A DNA stretch of 64,000 bases from Atrina japonica (Eukaryota; Mollusca; Bivalvia; Pterioida; Pinnidae). Location: NCBI GenBank assembly GCA_030159075.1, contig BROG01000002.1, positions 5,352,001-5,416,000 on the forward strand, given 5' to 3'. The notes under the pieces were generated by a model. The model made no database searches and had not been told where the DNA came from. It saw only the letters and a list, made by a program, of their open reading frames with translations. Shown piece after piece: positions 25,009 to 37,192 of the stretch (positions are counted from its first letter, which is position 1; every line of letters starts with the position of its first letter). The translations under genes and the position numbers were made by a program.

Positions 25009-25635
25009 ACACACATATATACATGTACACAAAGAAATCAAACGTATAGATAAATGATTCAAAAGAACCTTCAAAGGATTTTAACAGCCATTGAGAATAT
25101 ATTGTCCCGTTTTGATATGTTTATTTTGGTGTGTATATTTTATATTCACATTCAGTGTAGATTGTACAGAGTGAAAGACATAAAAGACATTGGTCCAGTT
25201 TATGTCACCGGAAAGGACAAACTCCACCGAAAAAACTTCATTTTTTTCTGTCAATATTTGGCATAGGAATTAGGGTGCTGTTTAAAAAAAATGAATGGGT
25301 TGAATTCAAGTTTTATACTTGTGAAACATTTTGAGATTTTTCAAGCGTTTAAATGTGTTTGGTTTGAAATAAATGCTTTTATTAAATACAGCAAATTATG
25401 TTTTTATGATCGTACATGACTTGTTGAGGTCTTGGAAGTTTTATCGAGGGTTGTAATCTTATAAACACCATGTGCTTTGATTTGAATTCGTTATTTTCTT
25501 TTCCAGTACAAATAAAATAAATTAAATGAATGAAGAGATATGTTTGATTGAACGGAATAGATAAAACCAGAAGGACAGGGCCATGACTGTTGCACATCTC
25601 CGTGTTCATCTGCATGAATTTCACGTCAGTACTAG

Positions 25636-26124
25636 TACAGCGTGACTTCGCCATTAAGGCATCCGCTTAACTGACTGCGGTCTGATTAGTGAGATGGTGT
25701 CTTAAAGGGGCATTACTTGTGTTTACAAAAAATAATATTATGATTGTTTATTTTTATACTTTTACTTGATGTACAATAACAAATAAGAGCTATACACAGA
25801 CATAAAAATCGAATATCCCTATATATTTTGTGAAAATAAGGTCAGGTCCAGTGTGGTAGTTATATACAAATAGTATGGTTGAAATAATCAATTGCAATTG
25901 TAAAAGTTCTCAAGAATTTTTCACAAAATCTATATCAATTTTAGAATTTGTATACCTGTGTATTTGTTATTATATATAAATCTTAGTAGTAATAAAGAAA
26001 ACAAATTTAATTTTAAAAAAAACATGTACAGTTAATGCCCCTTTAAGTGAGAATGAATACTAATGGTCCTAAATTCCAGGTGGTCTCCTAAGCGAGGTAG
26101 TCTTTAGTCGAGGTTCAACTGTAT
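25636..26124. mobile_element. TACAG-ended MITE, interrupted by a TTAA MITE
   Basis: The left TACAGCGTGACTTCGCC and right (inverse) TACAGTTGAACCTCGACT ends are alike. Left half 25636-25701 and right half 26047-26124 are separated by the element at 25706-26042. Confidence 0.6.
25706..26042. mobile_element. Palindromic MITE between TTAA sites (337 bp)
   Basis: AGGGGCATTA at the left and TAATGCCCCT at the right are perfect inverted ends, bordered by TTAA at 25702-25705 and 26043-26046. Inside, TATACACAGACATAAAAATC and TTTGTGAAAATAAGG are answered by TTTTTCACAAAATC and TACCTGTGTATTTGTTATT, so most of the element can fold back. The TTAA flank suggests piggyBac-type mobilisation, which is inferred. 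Confidence 0.85.
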
Positions 26125-27339
26125 TATTATATGTTTCGCGAGTATCAGGTATACAGTTCGAGTGTTGTGCTTTACTCAGTACAATTTTAGATATCTTGAA
26201 TCTCAAAGTAATAAAACTTGTATACATTTGATATTTAAATTCCAACAATGCAATGTAATGAAAGTTATACTTAAAATCGAATACGCCATCTTTCGATAAC
26301 GCGACGGTAAATTCCTGGCTGATAAAATGCCACATGTACAAGTATACACTTTACCCACTATATCATTTACGTGTTATCGGGTGCATCAACATTCTAATAT
26401 CAGATTCTTTATTTATTTTTTGTTTTATTTTAAGGATAAAATCAGCCTTCACCATTCTCTTTCTTTATGTACGATCATTTATTTTACTCGCGATACGATA
26501 CGTATGCAAGCCCTATAATTACACCAAAACAAAATGTGAGTTATTCGAATTAATTCTAACTCACGCGTCTCTGTGTAACGTTTCAAAACACTCAATTAAG
26601 TTTAAATAATGGCCAGTAAAATTTCGTCCAAATCAGAGTAGTGATATTGTGTTCTCAGTTTATGGTATCTGAAGATCTGATTTCGAATCTGCAATTAATT
26701 TGGTTCAGACCCTTCGCTTTTATAATTTGGGTAGCTACGGTGACTGTATTGTCATGGTATACATTTTGCACTTCGTATCGCCGTGAGTATAAATCTATTG
26801 ATTCTTTATTTTGTGGATTTAAGAAAATGATTTAATATTCACTTTTTAATTTGATTCATGCGGTACTTTGGTTTTGAAATGTATTGAGTGAGCATCACAG
26901 GCACGTGTCTGCAAACTTGTTGTAGAGTGGTTCTTTTTTGGGGTGATAGGAAGTAACAGTCAAAATAGGTCCAGTTGCCGAAATATCGCATGCATGCATT
27001 GGACCCCATATTTTTCATATACAAATGTAGTTATGTATATAATACTTTGTGTTTTATTTGTCTTGTTATTAATGTAACACTTTACATACATTAAGCCCCC
27101 GAATGTTATTTTACGCCAATACGCCAATCTTCACAGTTTTGGTAAAAATTTATACAGCCTTCGTATTTCAAACAGAAGACTTCCGGTTTGAACCAGTTCA
27201 GATTTACGCCTTCATGACTGGTTCTTCACTGGTAAAGTAAAACTGAAAGTCACGGGTCTTTTTGATGCGAAAAAGAGTTCCGGGCCCATTTCACGATAAG
27301 CGTGGTTCCCGATAAAGACTCACTGCAGTGGCATATATA

Positions 27340-27500
27340 CCCGTTCATGAGATAAACCGATTCTCTCAAATGGTCACTTCTGGTCCACGCAAGCCCCACT
27401 GGAACCCAAGCTGATTTTTGTGAGAAAGTTTGCCAGTTTACTTGCGGAAGCGACCGGTGTTCTCTTCTCAGCCTGATTAAAAAAAACTGAAAAATTGTTG
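27340..27500 (+). mobile_element. SINE family 2, degraded
   Basis: CTGATTTTTGTGAGAAAGTT, TGCCAGTTTACTTGCGGAAG and AAAAACTGAAAAATTGTTGA are the family body and tail start. Confidence 0.65.
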
Positions 27501-27509
27501 ATGTTTTTT

Positions 27510-27700
27510 TGTTTGTTTATTGTTGTTTAACGCCACTTTCAACAATATTTCAGTTATATCGTGGTGATATAAGATAAACTATATCTTTTCAACGTAAAAA
27601 CTGAGCATTTTTATTTTATAAAACTTCTGAACTTCTCGGAGTAATATTTCTCACGAGTGAAAAATTGTTGAATGTGGCCGTACACGATACAAAATTCAAA
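27510..27700 (-). mobile_element. SINE tail remnants
   Basis: GTTTATTGTTGTTTAACGCC and TTTCAACAATATTTCAGTTA read as a SINE tail on the minus strand. GTGAAAAATTGTTGAATGTG near 27657 reads as a tail on the plus strand. Confidence 0.5.
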
Positions 27701-29113
27701 TTCTCTCAAGTTAGTGTAGGGACCCTGCAGTATCACGTGTAGGGACAGATAACAAAGTCAGTAAGGCCAACGTTAATCCCACAGTCTCCTCTGTTAAAAG
27801 AAACCCAACGTGGCCACATGCGTCGAATCCTTATTTTCTTTACGTATTTATACTACAAATTGATCTTTTTACTTCTAATAACAAATGGCTGGGTGGTCCT
27901 TTTCATACCCATGGCCCGGATAATGACTATTACTCCGGTTTTTTTTATCAAAGGCTCTTTGCTTATCTAAAATAAATTTAGCATCATCGCCAAAATCATG
28001 TCATTAATGATACATGCAAATCGGATGTATTATTTTTCAAGTTTTTGTATTTGTTCATCGATTTGCGGGACAGTATTAATTCCGGATAACAGAAAAATAG
28101 AACCATTTATTCTTCTATCAAAACCTAATTAACCGAAATGCATATTGTGATATGCCGTGATTATCATCTAATTGATACGGTGAATCGGATATCTGTACAT
28201 GTCATATAACTATCAGCAATATAAAAACAATTTGATTTGGCGTAATGAAAGACAAACAGTTACTATAATCATGATTTCCGACGTCCTTTTAAAGGAAATT
28301 TGAATTTGTGAAAAAAATACATAAAAGAAATGATTGATTATACATTGGATGGGACGGATAAAAAAATATCAGGAAGTGATCAGTGGGTATCGATCAACGG
28401 TGTAAATTGCAGAATTTCGTGTAGTACTCGAGACGTTGCTTTGTTGGGAGTCGGGGTGGGGAGACTTAGCCGGCTTTTCAAATTTTAGCGAAATATCTGT
28501 GCATGGTAATGTAGACCTATGTTTTTTTAGTTATATACAAAGGACAGAGAATCGGTTATATATCGGAAATCCACATTTTTTGCCTTTATAAGAATCTATA
28601 TAGCCTAAGTCAAATTTTGCTCAACAAGTTGTTGTTGCCAAGTGAATGGAACATATTGATAATGATCTTTAACTTTAACACAACAGTGTTCTAGAATATT
28701 GGATTGATTTATCCATGCCCATAACAAATTATTTGATTCAATAAATACTTATTGTTAGAATTATTTACAATTATTTATTCCCTACGGACGTCCAATAGGA
28801 CAGCCTGGCGCAGTTGCCATGTTTTATTTACTTACAAAAAACGAAAGTGAAAGAATAGGACATTTGTTTATCAGCCTTTCATCCAGGTTTTCCGAGTACT
28901 TTGGATAATATCGTTATGTATGTATAGGATGAAAAAGAAACCGGAAATCATTGAAAGTTGTTCCCCTTCATCATTAGAACAAACTAATATAGGTCACATG
29001 ACTCAATTTATTTCTGTCGTGAGGCTAGCATAGATATTCTTGTACAAAAACTATTTTGATAAATTGAAGTGATCAGATATATTAGACTGAAGTCATCTTC
29101 CTCTTACGTTATG
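27700..29113. other. AT-rich DNA without a recognised feature
   Basis: No open frame, repeat match or inverted ends were recognised. Confidence 0.4.
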
Positions 29114-29128
29114 CACATTCATCTGTGA

Positions 29129-29425
29129 ACCGCATGCAGTGATCTAGTGGTAGAGCGTTCGACTCGCAAGCGGAGGGTCCTGGGGTCGATTCCCGGACCG
29201 GGTCATACCAAAGACTATAAAAATCGTAGTGACTGTTCCTTCGCCAAGCGCTCGGCATACGAAGTGAAAATCCCGTATCTTTCGGATAAGACTTAAAACT
29301 GAGATCCCGTGTCGCGGCCTCACTGCATTGCCGTCAGTCCATAGCAAAGGACAAAATTTGTAGCACGGCTTCACCTACAGTTGGTGAAATCTCTATCTAA
29401 GTGAAAAGTTCTTGACGGGAGGTAA
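29129..29425 (+). mobile_element. tRNA-derived SINE with an intact-looking tRNA head
   Basis: The head GATCTAGTGGTAGAGCGTTC (box A), then GGTCCTGGGGTCGATTCCCG (box B) resembles a whole tRNA with an anticodon loop CTCGCAA. The body has GAGATCCCGTGTCGCG, TTGCCGTCAGTCCATAGCAA and GGTGAAATCTCTATCTAAG, related to but distinct from family 1. The perfect 15-bp repeat CACATTCATCTGTGA flanks it at 29114-29128 and 29426-29440. Confidence 0.9.
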
Positions 29426-29448
29426 CACATTCATCTGTGATTTCACTG

Positions 29449-30200
29449 ACTTTACTGTAAATTTCACATATGGAGCTTGTGCCCGACTTAACTATACATT
29501 TTCACATATGAAGCTTGTACCCGACTTTAATGTAACTGTTCGTGTACAAACACAGACTTTACAGTAAATTGTCACGTATGAAGCTTGTACTCGACTACTG
29601 TTAATTTTCACATATGAAAGCTTATATCCAACTACTGTAAATTTTCACATATGAAAGCTTATATCCAACTACTGTAAATCTTCACCTATGAAAGACTGTA
29701 CCCGACTACTGTAAAATTTCACATAATAAGCTTGTGTGTACACCAGACTTTAAAGTAAATTGTCACATACGAAGCTTGTTCCCGACTACTGTAAATTTTC
29801 ACATATGAAAGCTTGTTCCCGACTACTGTAAATTTTCACCTATGAAAGCTTGTTCCCGACTACTGTAAATTTTCACCTATGAAAGCTTGTACCCGACTAC
29901 TGTAAATTTTCACCTATGAAAGCTTGTATCCGACTACTGTAAATTTTCACCTATGAAAGCTTGTACCCGACTACTGTAAATTTTCACCTATGAAAGGTTG
30001 TTCCCGACTACTGTAAATTTTCACCTATGAAAGGTTGTGCCCGACCACTGTAAATTTTCACCTATGAAAGCTTGTACCCGACCACTGTAAATTTTCACCT
30101 ATGAAAGCTTGTTCCCGACTACTGTAAATTTTCACATATGAAAGCATTTAGCATTTACCCGACTTTACTGTAAATTTTCACATAGGAAGCTTGTATCCGT
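29449..30200 (+). repeat. 37-bp minisatellite, about 20 units
   Basis: The unit is ACTGTAAATTTTCACCTATG followed by AAAGCTTGTACCCGACT. The central units (29780-30120) are nearly identical; both ends are more diverged (ACATATGAAGCTT variants). Most units carry AAGCTT. 37 is not a multiple of three and no frame stays open, so it is not coding. Confidence 0.97.
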
Positions 30201-30621
30201 CTTCAGTTAAAAGTGTTAGATTTATGAAAGAGAAACATCACACTACATGTAAAACCTATGTAGGGTTGTAAATATTTCTTTCATGTCGAAGTTGTGTAGT
30301 TGTCAAGTACATACTTTAATTCCTATCAAAAACTTTTATCCGTTCTCTAGCAAAGAGGAAATTTAAAACTGTACATTAGTTCCCAAGATTATACCGTTCA
30401 AAAGGTGATACACGGGACTGTTAAAATGTGGTGATTATGTAATATTGTAAAATGTAGTACGAATATACATACATGGGTTGCTATATTCTCACATTTAAAA
30501 GTTTACATATTGTTTTGACATATACTGACAATGCATAGAGCTGCTATATCATAGCATGACGTACTCTTACTTGCATTTATATTTAATCACATAATTTGCA
30601 ATATTGCATCTACAATAAATA

Positions 30622-30801
30622 TACAGTGAAACCTGTATATTAAGACACCCTTAGGGCCACACCGAAACCAGTCTTTATAGGTGGGCGGTCTTTTATATAG
30701 AGATTGATTTGTACACAAATAGTACTATTGGGGACTTCAATAAACCTTTATGACCAGGTGGTTTTTATACACATTTGGTCGCTAAATCAGATTTTACTGT
30801 A
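30622..30801. mobile_element. TACAG-ended MITE (copy A)
   Basis: Ends are TACAGTGAAACCTGT and (inverse) TACAGTAAAATCTGA. It contains CTTTATAGGTGGGCGGTCTT and TTGATTTGTACACAAATAGT. TA borders suggest Tc1/mariner type. Confidence 0.75.
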
Positions 30802-30804
30802 ATA

Positions 30805-30960
30805 TACAGTTAAACTTGATATAGGTGACTGTTATAGACATGTGGCCTTTATAAAGAGGTTTATTCATTAAAAAAATAGTTAACAAAGATTATATTTGAA
30901 TAACCTTTATGGTCAGGTGTCCGTTATACAGAGGTGTCTTCTAATACAAGTTTTACGGTA
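30805..30960. mobile_element. TACAG-ended MITE (copy B), adjacent to copy A
   Basis: Ends TACAGTTAAACTTG and (inverse) TACCGTAAAACTTG. Only three bases separate it from copy A. Confidence 0.7.
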
Positions 30961-31150
30961 GTCTCTTTAGATATTAGACACGCCAAGATTTTTGTAAAAC
31001 TAATGTAAGAAGTTGTCGTAAGGCAATGGGCGATTTTTTCGTATACAATGTCTGACAGTTAAATAAAGAACTATACATAGTACAACATAAATGAGAAAAA
31101 AATAATGACCCGTGACAGAAGCTGTAGATAATGAAAGCTCAATGTTAAGT
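30961..31150. other. Spacer between MITE copy B and the 29-bp array
   Basis: AT-rich, nothing recognised. Confidence 0.4.
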
Positions 31151-31733
31151 TCCTCTAGCTTGTACTCCTCAACTCTTAAGGTCCCGTAGCATGTATCTCA
31201 ACTCTTAAGGTCCTTTAGCACATATCTCAACTCTTAAGGTTCTCTAGCATGTATTTCAACTCTTGAGGTCCATTACCATGTATCTCAGCCGTTAAGGTCC
31301 TCTAGTGTGTATCTAAACTCTTAAGGTCCTCTAGTGTGTATCGTAACTCTTAAGGCCCTCTAGAGTGTATCGTAACTCTTAAGGTCCTCTAGAGTGTATC
31401 TCAACTCTTAAGGTCCTCTAGAGTGTATCTCAACTCTTAAGGTCCTCTAGAGTGTATCTAAACTCTTAAAGTCCTCTAGAGTGTATCGTAACTCTTAAGA
31501 TCCTCTAGAGTGTATCTCAACTCTTAAGGTCCTCTAGAGTGTATCGTAACTCTTAAGGTCCTCTAGAGTGTATCTCAACTCTTAAGGTCCTCTAGAGTGT
31601 ATCGTAACTCTTAAGGTCCTCTAGTGTGTATCTAAACTCTTAAGGTCCTCTAGAGTGTATCGCAACTCTTAAGGTCCTCTAGCTTGTATTTCACTCTTAT
31701 GGTTCTCTGGCATGTATTTCAACTCTTTAGACC
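31151..31733 (+). repeat. 29-bp minisatellite, about 20 units
   Basis: The unit is AACTCTTAAGGTCCTCTAGA then GTGTATCTC. The last bases before the next unit vary (ATCTC, ATCGT, ATCTA), and the central units (about 31310-31680) are the most uniform. Two palindromic six-mers (CTTAAG, TCTAGA) lie within the unit. Confidence 0.97.
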
Positions 31734-33634
31734 CTCTAAGGACACACGCATTCGCCTACATTGAACCACATTCAGTTTGGCTTTTGTAAGAAGTAAATAC
31801 TAACTCTAAACCCTTCATTAGACTTTGCATTCTTAAATTATACTTCAAACGATTTCCTATTTCCAACATTCGTTTCTTTAATTTTCACAGTTTTCTCATA
31901 GCATTACAACTTTGGCGGTTATTATTAACTGTGAGATTTCCAATGTATTGATTGCATAAGATTTTTCTGTCTTATGTAAAGGTGTTTGCCCTTTCTATTG
32001 ACATTTCTTAACTCGTTCAAAAATCAATATTTAAAAATACACATATATTCTCATTCGAGGTGAATTGTTTGGCTTTCTATAAATATTATTCTATCGTCTT
32101 AATAAAAACGCGACACGTAAATATACTACGTTTCTCATAGAAGGCAAGAAAGCAAGAAAAATTACTTCAACATCTTTTCAAATTAATAATTCAACTGATA
32201 AAATTCATTATAAAACGTAACCAAACATCTCTTGTGTATTTTGTTTGCTTGCAAAAATAAACATTGATATTATAAATCACGACATGTTTATTCAACTCGA
32301 TACTGAAAGAAATTAATCAAATATATCGACAAACACTCTTTAGAAATGAAGATTTCAATCTCGAGAACATTTCTATTTTGCTGCAAATGATTCTTTACAA
32401 CCGCGATCCCGACAAACTGCGTTACGGCGATAGCAGGAATTTGTTAAAGGTAATTATTGACGCATTGATGTGATTTATCCTCTGATTCTATATATTTGTA
32501 TGTTTTACATTACCCCGGGAAGCTAATGTGATGTATCAATGAGATAACTTCAGAAACATTGATACAATTATTGGCAATTAGATGACCGTCCGTCACTGCT
32601 CACAGCTGATACTACAGACAAGCCTAGTTTCTTCCGATTTGGTTTTGTCGCTACAAATGTCGTCTCATTTGAGGGTCGTTTTAATGCACGTTCCATGTCG
32701 ACCATGATTTGATTTATTGTAGCTGTCACAATTTGTAAACATCTGTCTTATTCCAAGTTTGCGTAATACTTCAAACTTTGTTTGCTGAATCCAACAAGGT
32801 CACATATCCAAGGTCATTATGGCAGGTAAAACGTCTCTGATATAACAAAAATGTCTTGCAAAACATTTCACCGTTCCCAAGTATTAAATGCAACACCATT
32901 TGCGAATATAGTATTACAATGCCTGAAGATTATAGGAAACATAGAATCTTTTATTTTGCTTATTAGAAAGCATTTTTAGGTAAGAATGGGGTTTAAAATT
33001 AAATTGACTTTTGTATTGCGTATTGGTAATCACTAAAAACACTGGAATAGCACTACTCGTTCATGTAACCGTTATTTAAATGGAAATAAAGAAAGAAAGA
33101 CTGAACTTTCGAATGCATAGATACCATGCAGATGGTGTAATTCTTGAAAATAGTGTATTCTTAAATTATTCTACTACGTTTCTGTACTGCTTTTTATTAT
33201 AAAATCATCCACGCTTGGTAAATTTTAAGGAGAATTCTAAAACTCGGTGAAAACTATCATTTGGCCGAATGGAATCAGTTTTGGACCTAATGACGTCACT
33301 TAAGATAATAAGTTATTTCCGTATTATTGCATTGTAAATCGATCTATATTCTATGTCAGCAGAATCTTTTTGATCACATGCGATTCGATTAGTCAAATAT
33401 AAAATTAGTTTGAATCAAAGGATAATGAGATTGCTTTTTCTTTTAATGTCGACATGTTTGAAATAGTAGGCCAATATGAAACACAGTGGTAGCCATGTTT
33501 GCTGTAAAACAAAATGGCGTTAAAAATGACACTTTATATTTCATGTTAAAAATTAATTCACCTTTAAATGTTATCATTGTAATATTCTTGTGACTGCAAA
33601 CAATATGAAAAGAAAGTAAATGGTTGACAAGTAC
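31734..33634. other. AT-rich DNA without a recognised feature
   Basis: No coding frame, repeat family or inverted ends seen. Confidence 0.4.
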
Positions 33635-33646
33635 GTATATATATAT

Positions 33647-33716
<70 letters not shown>
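33635..33716. repeat. (TA)n microsatellite
   Basis: About 40 TA units with a short ACAC break near 33647. Confidence 0.95.
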
Positions 33717-33718
<2 letters not shown>

Positions 33719-34524
33719 TGGTTAAACCAAGGGTCTCGTTCTATTCTGTAATAAAAAGAAAGAAAAATACACAGGTCTTTGGGACAAAATATAGGCTATG
33801 TATGTACATTATATATAAATATGACACAACTGAGGCGACATGATTCTAATCTTAATCAAATTTACAGACCATTTGAAACTCTAAAATAATTTCATATAAT
33901 GTATACATCGAGTTTTGTTAAGAGATTTGAAATGAATTGTAGAGCAGCAGGGTGGAGCAACATCAAACTGGCTAATTTAGCATTTGATTTTCGTATTTAA
34001 GGAATACAACACAATTTCTATAATAATTTCAATTCACTATTTCCCCTATGGATTCGATTTGTTAAAAATAATAGTTTATATGTGGTGTTATGAACTATTT
34101 TTATATCTAATAAACATGTTTGCTAAAGGTGTTGGATATTTTCTTTCACAGACAAAATATGGACTAGTAGATTCTAGGTCTGAGATTCGGGAAATCGATA
34201 CCTTTAAAACGTCCGGTTATTTTGAAATACAAAATGCAATTTGATCTGTAAATTAGTCATAATGTAAAATAACATATTTGTGGTAAAATATTTCCGTGTA
34301 GTAAAACACTTGAGTTTTTAAAATCACGACACTGAAAAAAATGATATTTTGCTTCAAACAAACATTTGTTTGAGGTTTTTCTTCTATTCATGATCATAAT
34401 CTGTATACTATACCTTAACATATGTGATATGATACTATTAACCTACCTGTTTTTTAATAGAACGGCTGTTTTGTGATTTTGGAAAACATTCGAATTTACA
34501 CGTCAATTTCTTGATATTGTGATT

Positions 34525-34525
<1 letters not shown>

Positions 34526-34572
<47 letters not shown>
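34526..34572. repeat. (CT)n microsatellite
   Basis: About 23 CT units. Confidence 0.95.
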
Positions 34573-34574
<2 letters not shown>

Positions 34575-34931
34575 GCCACCGCCACCATAGCACCTCTCAA
34601 TCTGAAATACGTCTTGTTTTGTCTTGAGTTTGGATTTTAAGACCAAGACGTATATGACGAATTTTTCCATGCGTGGACACATTGTCCTCCCGGTAATAGC
34701 CACAATACAAAATCGTATTCTAAGTATGATAATTAATTTTTTGTGATGAGGATAATAAACCGAGACTATGGATGACGATATATACATCTCTGAAGATAAA
34801 CATTATAAACACAATACTAAAATTATAATGCTCAAGACGATCGTTTCTGTCAATTAGACTTCATCTCTTGAGCGCCATAAATGATAATTACCATATGTCG
34901 ATTAGGACATGAACAAACTACGGTCAACGGA

Positions 34932-35010
34932 AGTTCATCCACCTCAAAATAAACAGGCGTTGTTTTGGTCAGTTCATCCACCTCAAAGTAAATAGTCGTT
35001 GTTTTGGTCA
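34932..35010 (+). repeat. 39-bp unit in two tandem copies
   Basis: AGTTCATCCACCTCAAAATA and AACAGGCGTTGTTTTGGTC, repeated with three changes. Confidence 0.85.
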
Positions 35011-36419
35011 GTTTTTCAAGTTGTCAGTTTTTCATTATGTTCTCATGTAAACCACGGGTATACTGACCAATTGATCTTGACGTAGTCCAACTGAATAGGT
35101 ACTTTATAACAATCAAACATTTTTGTATGTAATCTTACGTCCTTAAAGATATCTACAAACAAATCCGAGAACGTTTCAGTGTACATAGCGGAGACCATGC
35201 ATAAATTATCGTAATTGTGACCAAATTCCACGTTATTATAATTTCTCTTATTTGCCCATCCTGAAAGGTGGTTTGAAGAAAGTCTTATATATACATTGCG
35301 CCTGTATTTAGTTATTTTGTGTGCAGATAGATTAATGAGAATTCGAATTACCAACGTTAGAAAAAAATAGGCTATAAGTTTTATATAAATGACTAAACTT
35401 TACTAAAATTTAGTATTATGTCCATCTTCTGGATGGATACCGCCACAACGGTATAATAAATGTACATCATCAACGCCGATCTTTCAAATTCATAATTTTG
35501 CTTATTTGGAATGCATTTTCTCGCCCCGCAGCCCAAATCTCTACTAAAAAGAACAAAATGCCACCCCCAACTCGAAAAAAAATTACAGACCCCTATATCT
35601 GGAAATTTTTTAGAACCTATAGTAATTTTTACTCTTCAACCACAGCAAGCATATTCACCCCGTATTCATTAAGTCTGAACTTCAGATAATTACCTTGACA
35701 ATTTAGCTTTCATTTTAAATTTATCTGCTCATATAAAATGGCGAAGATTAAACGGAAACTAAAATTCCCAGGTATACACTAATGGAAATTATTAAAAAGC
35801 AATTATTATATGAAACTACACCAAAATGTTTAAGGAATTTTACGTAGACCCCTCAACCATCGTTTTCTGTTATACATGGCGAAGTAAACTACAATGTACA
35901 TACTTAGTACTACCCCAGACTGTCTAATAACTTCGAGCTGCATGTAGGTACTTAAAGTCAGACCAAAACATATTTATACAAAACTAATCAATACCCCAGC
36001 AAAGATTTCTGAAACTCTAATGACATTCCATGGTGATTTTTTAAGTCAAACAAGAAATTATTACGATAAGTTATATACCACAAAGCTTGGAGCCGACGGG
36101 ATGCTTCGCTCTAGTTCAGTTTTAATCATGTCTACTTAACACAGGGAATACCAGCACTTACGTTACGTTTGAATGTTATTTCCCTGTGTGTTAGTAATAG
36201 AGAACGAAGTCGTACAGGTATACACGTATATTTGAGACATTTAAATCCATAATAATAGCAGTTAAAAGGTAAATATTATGCAATGTATTGGGCCAGATTG
36301 TTGCAAAAAATAATCTCAAATTCATATGCTGCTCCATTTAATACTTAGTCAATATTGCGATGGTCTACTTCGATATTGATACTAAGCACGCCAAGGTTGA
36401 TCTTTGAAGCATTCGTGTT
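35011..36419. other. AT-rich DNA without a recognised feature
   Basis: Nothing recognised. Short open frames (35043-35354, 35498-35689) match no family I know. Confidence 0.35.
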
Positions 36420-36479
36420 GAGTGGTACACGGATCTTATCGTTGTTATTCTGGCTTTAAAGAGTCCGATTTTAATTAAG
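36420..36479 (+). other. Candidate untranslated exon ending in a consensus donor
   Basis: The sequence TTAATTAAG is followed by GTAAGTTTTT, a near-perfect 5' splice donor at 36480. The segment before it is richer in G and C than its surroundings but has no useful open frame. It could be a 5' untranslated exon of the plus-strand RASSF-like gene. The left end is arbitrary because I see no TATA box or initiator that fixes it. A donor-like sequence by chance is quite possible. Confidence 0.2.
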
Positions 36480-36902
36480 GTAAGTTTTTATGAAAAAGTA
36501 TATAATGAAATGTGTTCTCATTTATCTAAACAGTCATGAAAATGACAAACGTAAATGTTTTTAGTGGCATTTACACATTGGATAAACTGATTTGTATTAT
36601 ATATCATTTACCAGACATTATATTGCCGCTTACATTCCCTGTATTTTTAAAGGAGCTTAGTAGTGAATGATATCTGTAAGTTATTTACGTGTTATTTCCA
36701 TTCATTGATATCATTTAGCACTTTTTATTACATTATTTTTCTGTTACATGTAGTTTAGTCAGTCTGTGTGTTTAATAGATCTATGTTCACTGATCACCCC
36801 TGAAGTCAAATTTCAAAGAATGGTTCAGGGGTGTATGGTTTAAAATAAAAAAACCCATAATAATATTACTTGCAATATGAACTTGTTCACTTCTGAATTT
36901 TG

Positions 36903-37192
36903 ACAGTAGACCGTTCTATAAAGACACAACAAAACCAATCTTTATAGAGGGGTGGTCTTTATATAGAGGTTGATTTGTACACAAATGGTACTATGGGGAC
37001 AGCAAAAAACAGTTTTTGTGACCAGGATGTCTTTATACACATGCAGGGGTTCTTAATTCCCCAAGGTCTAAGTCCGGGACTTGGTTAATTCGGGTTTGGA
37101 TTTGGCATTTAGAAGTACCTGAAGTCCAAGGGACTTGCCTCATCTGCATTCATTTATAATTGTACTGTATTACTAAAGCAGATTTTACTGTA
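36903..37192. mobile_element. TACAG-type MITE (copy C), with an internal insertion
   Basis: AACCAATCTTTATAGAGGGG, TTGATTTGTACACAAATGGT and the end AGATTTTACTGTA match copy A. About 110 bp (roughly 37040-37160) are extra. The left TIR is degraded (GACAGTAGACCG). Confidence 0.65.

Noticed and set aside
29129..29200. A tRNA gene (Ala-like anticodon loop CTCGCAA)
   Set aside because: It is the head of a SINE with a body, tail and target duplication, and the acceptor stem does not pair. The heads at 15678, 44460 and 20500 are rejected for the same reason.
29449..31733. CRISPR-like arrays of regularly spaced repeats
   Set aside because: The units are contiguous 37-bp and 29-bp tandem repeats with no unique spacers, in a eukaryotic genome.
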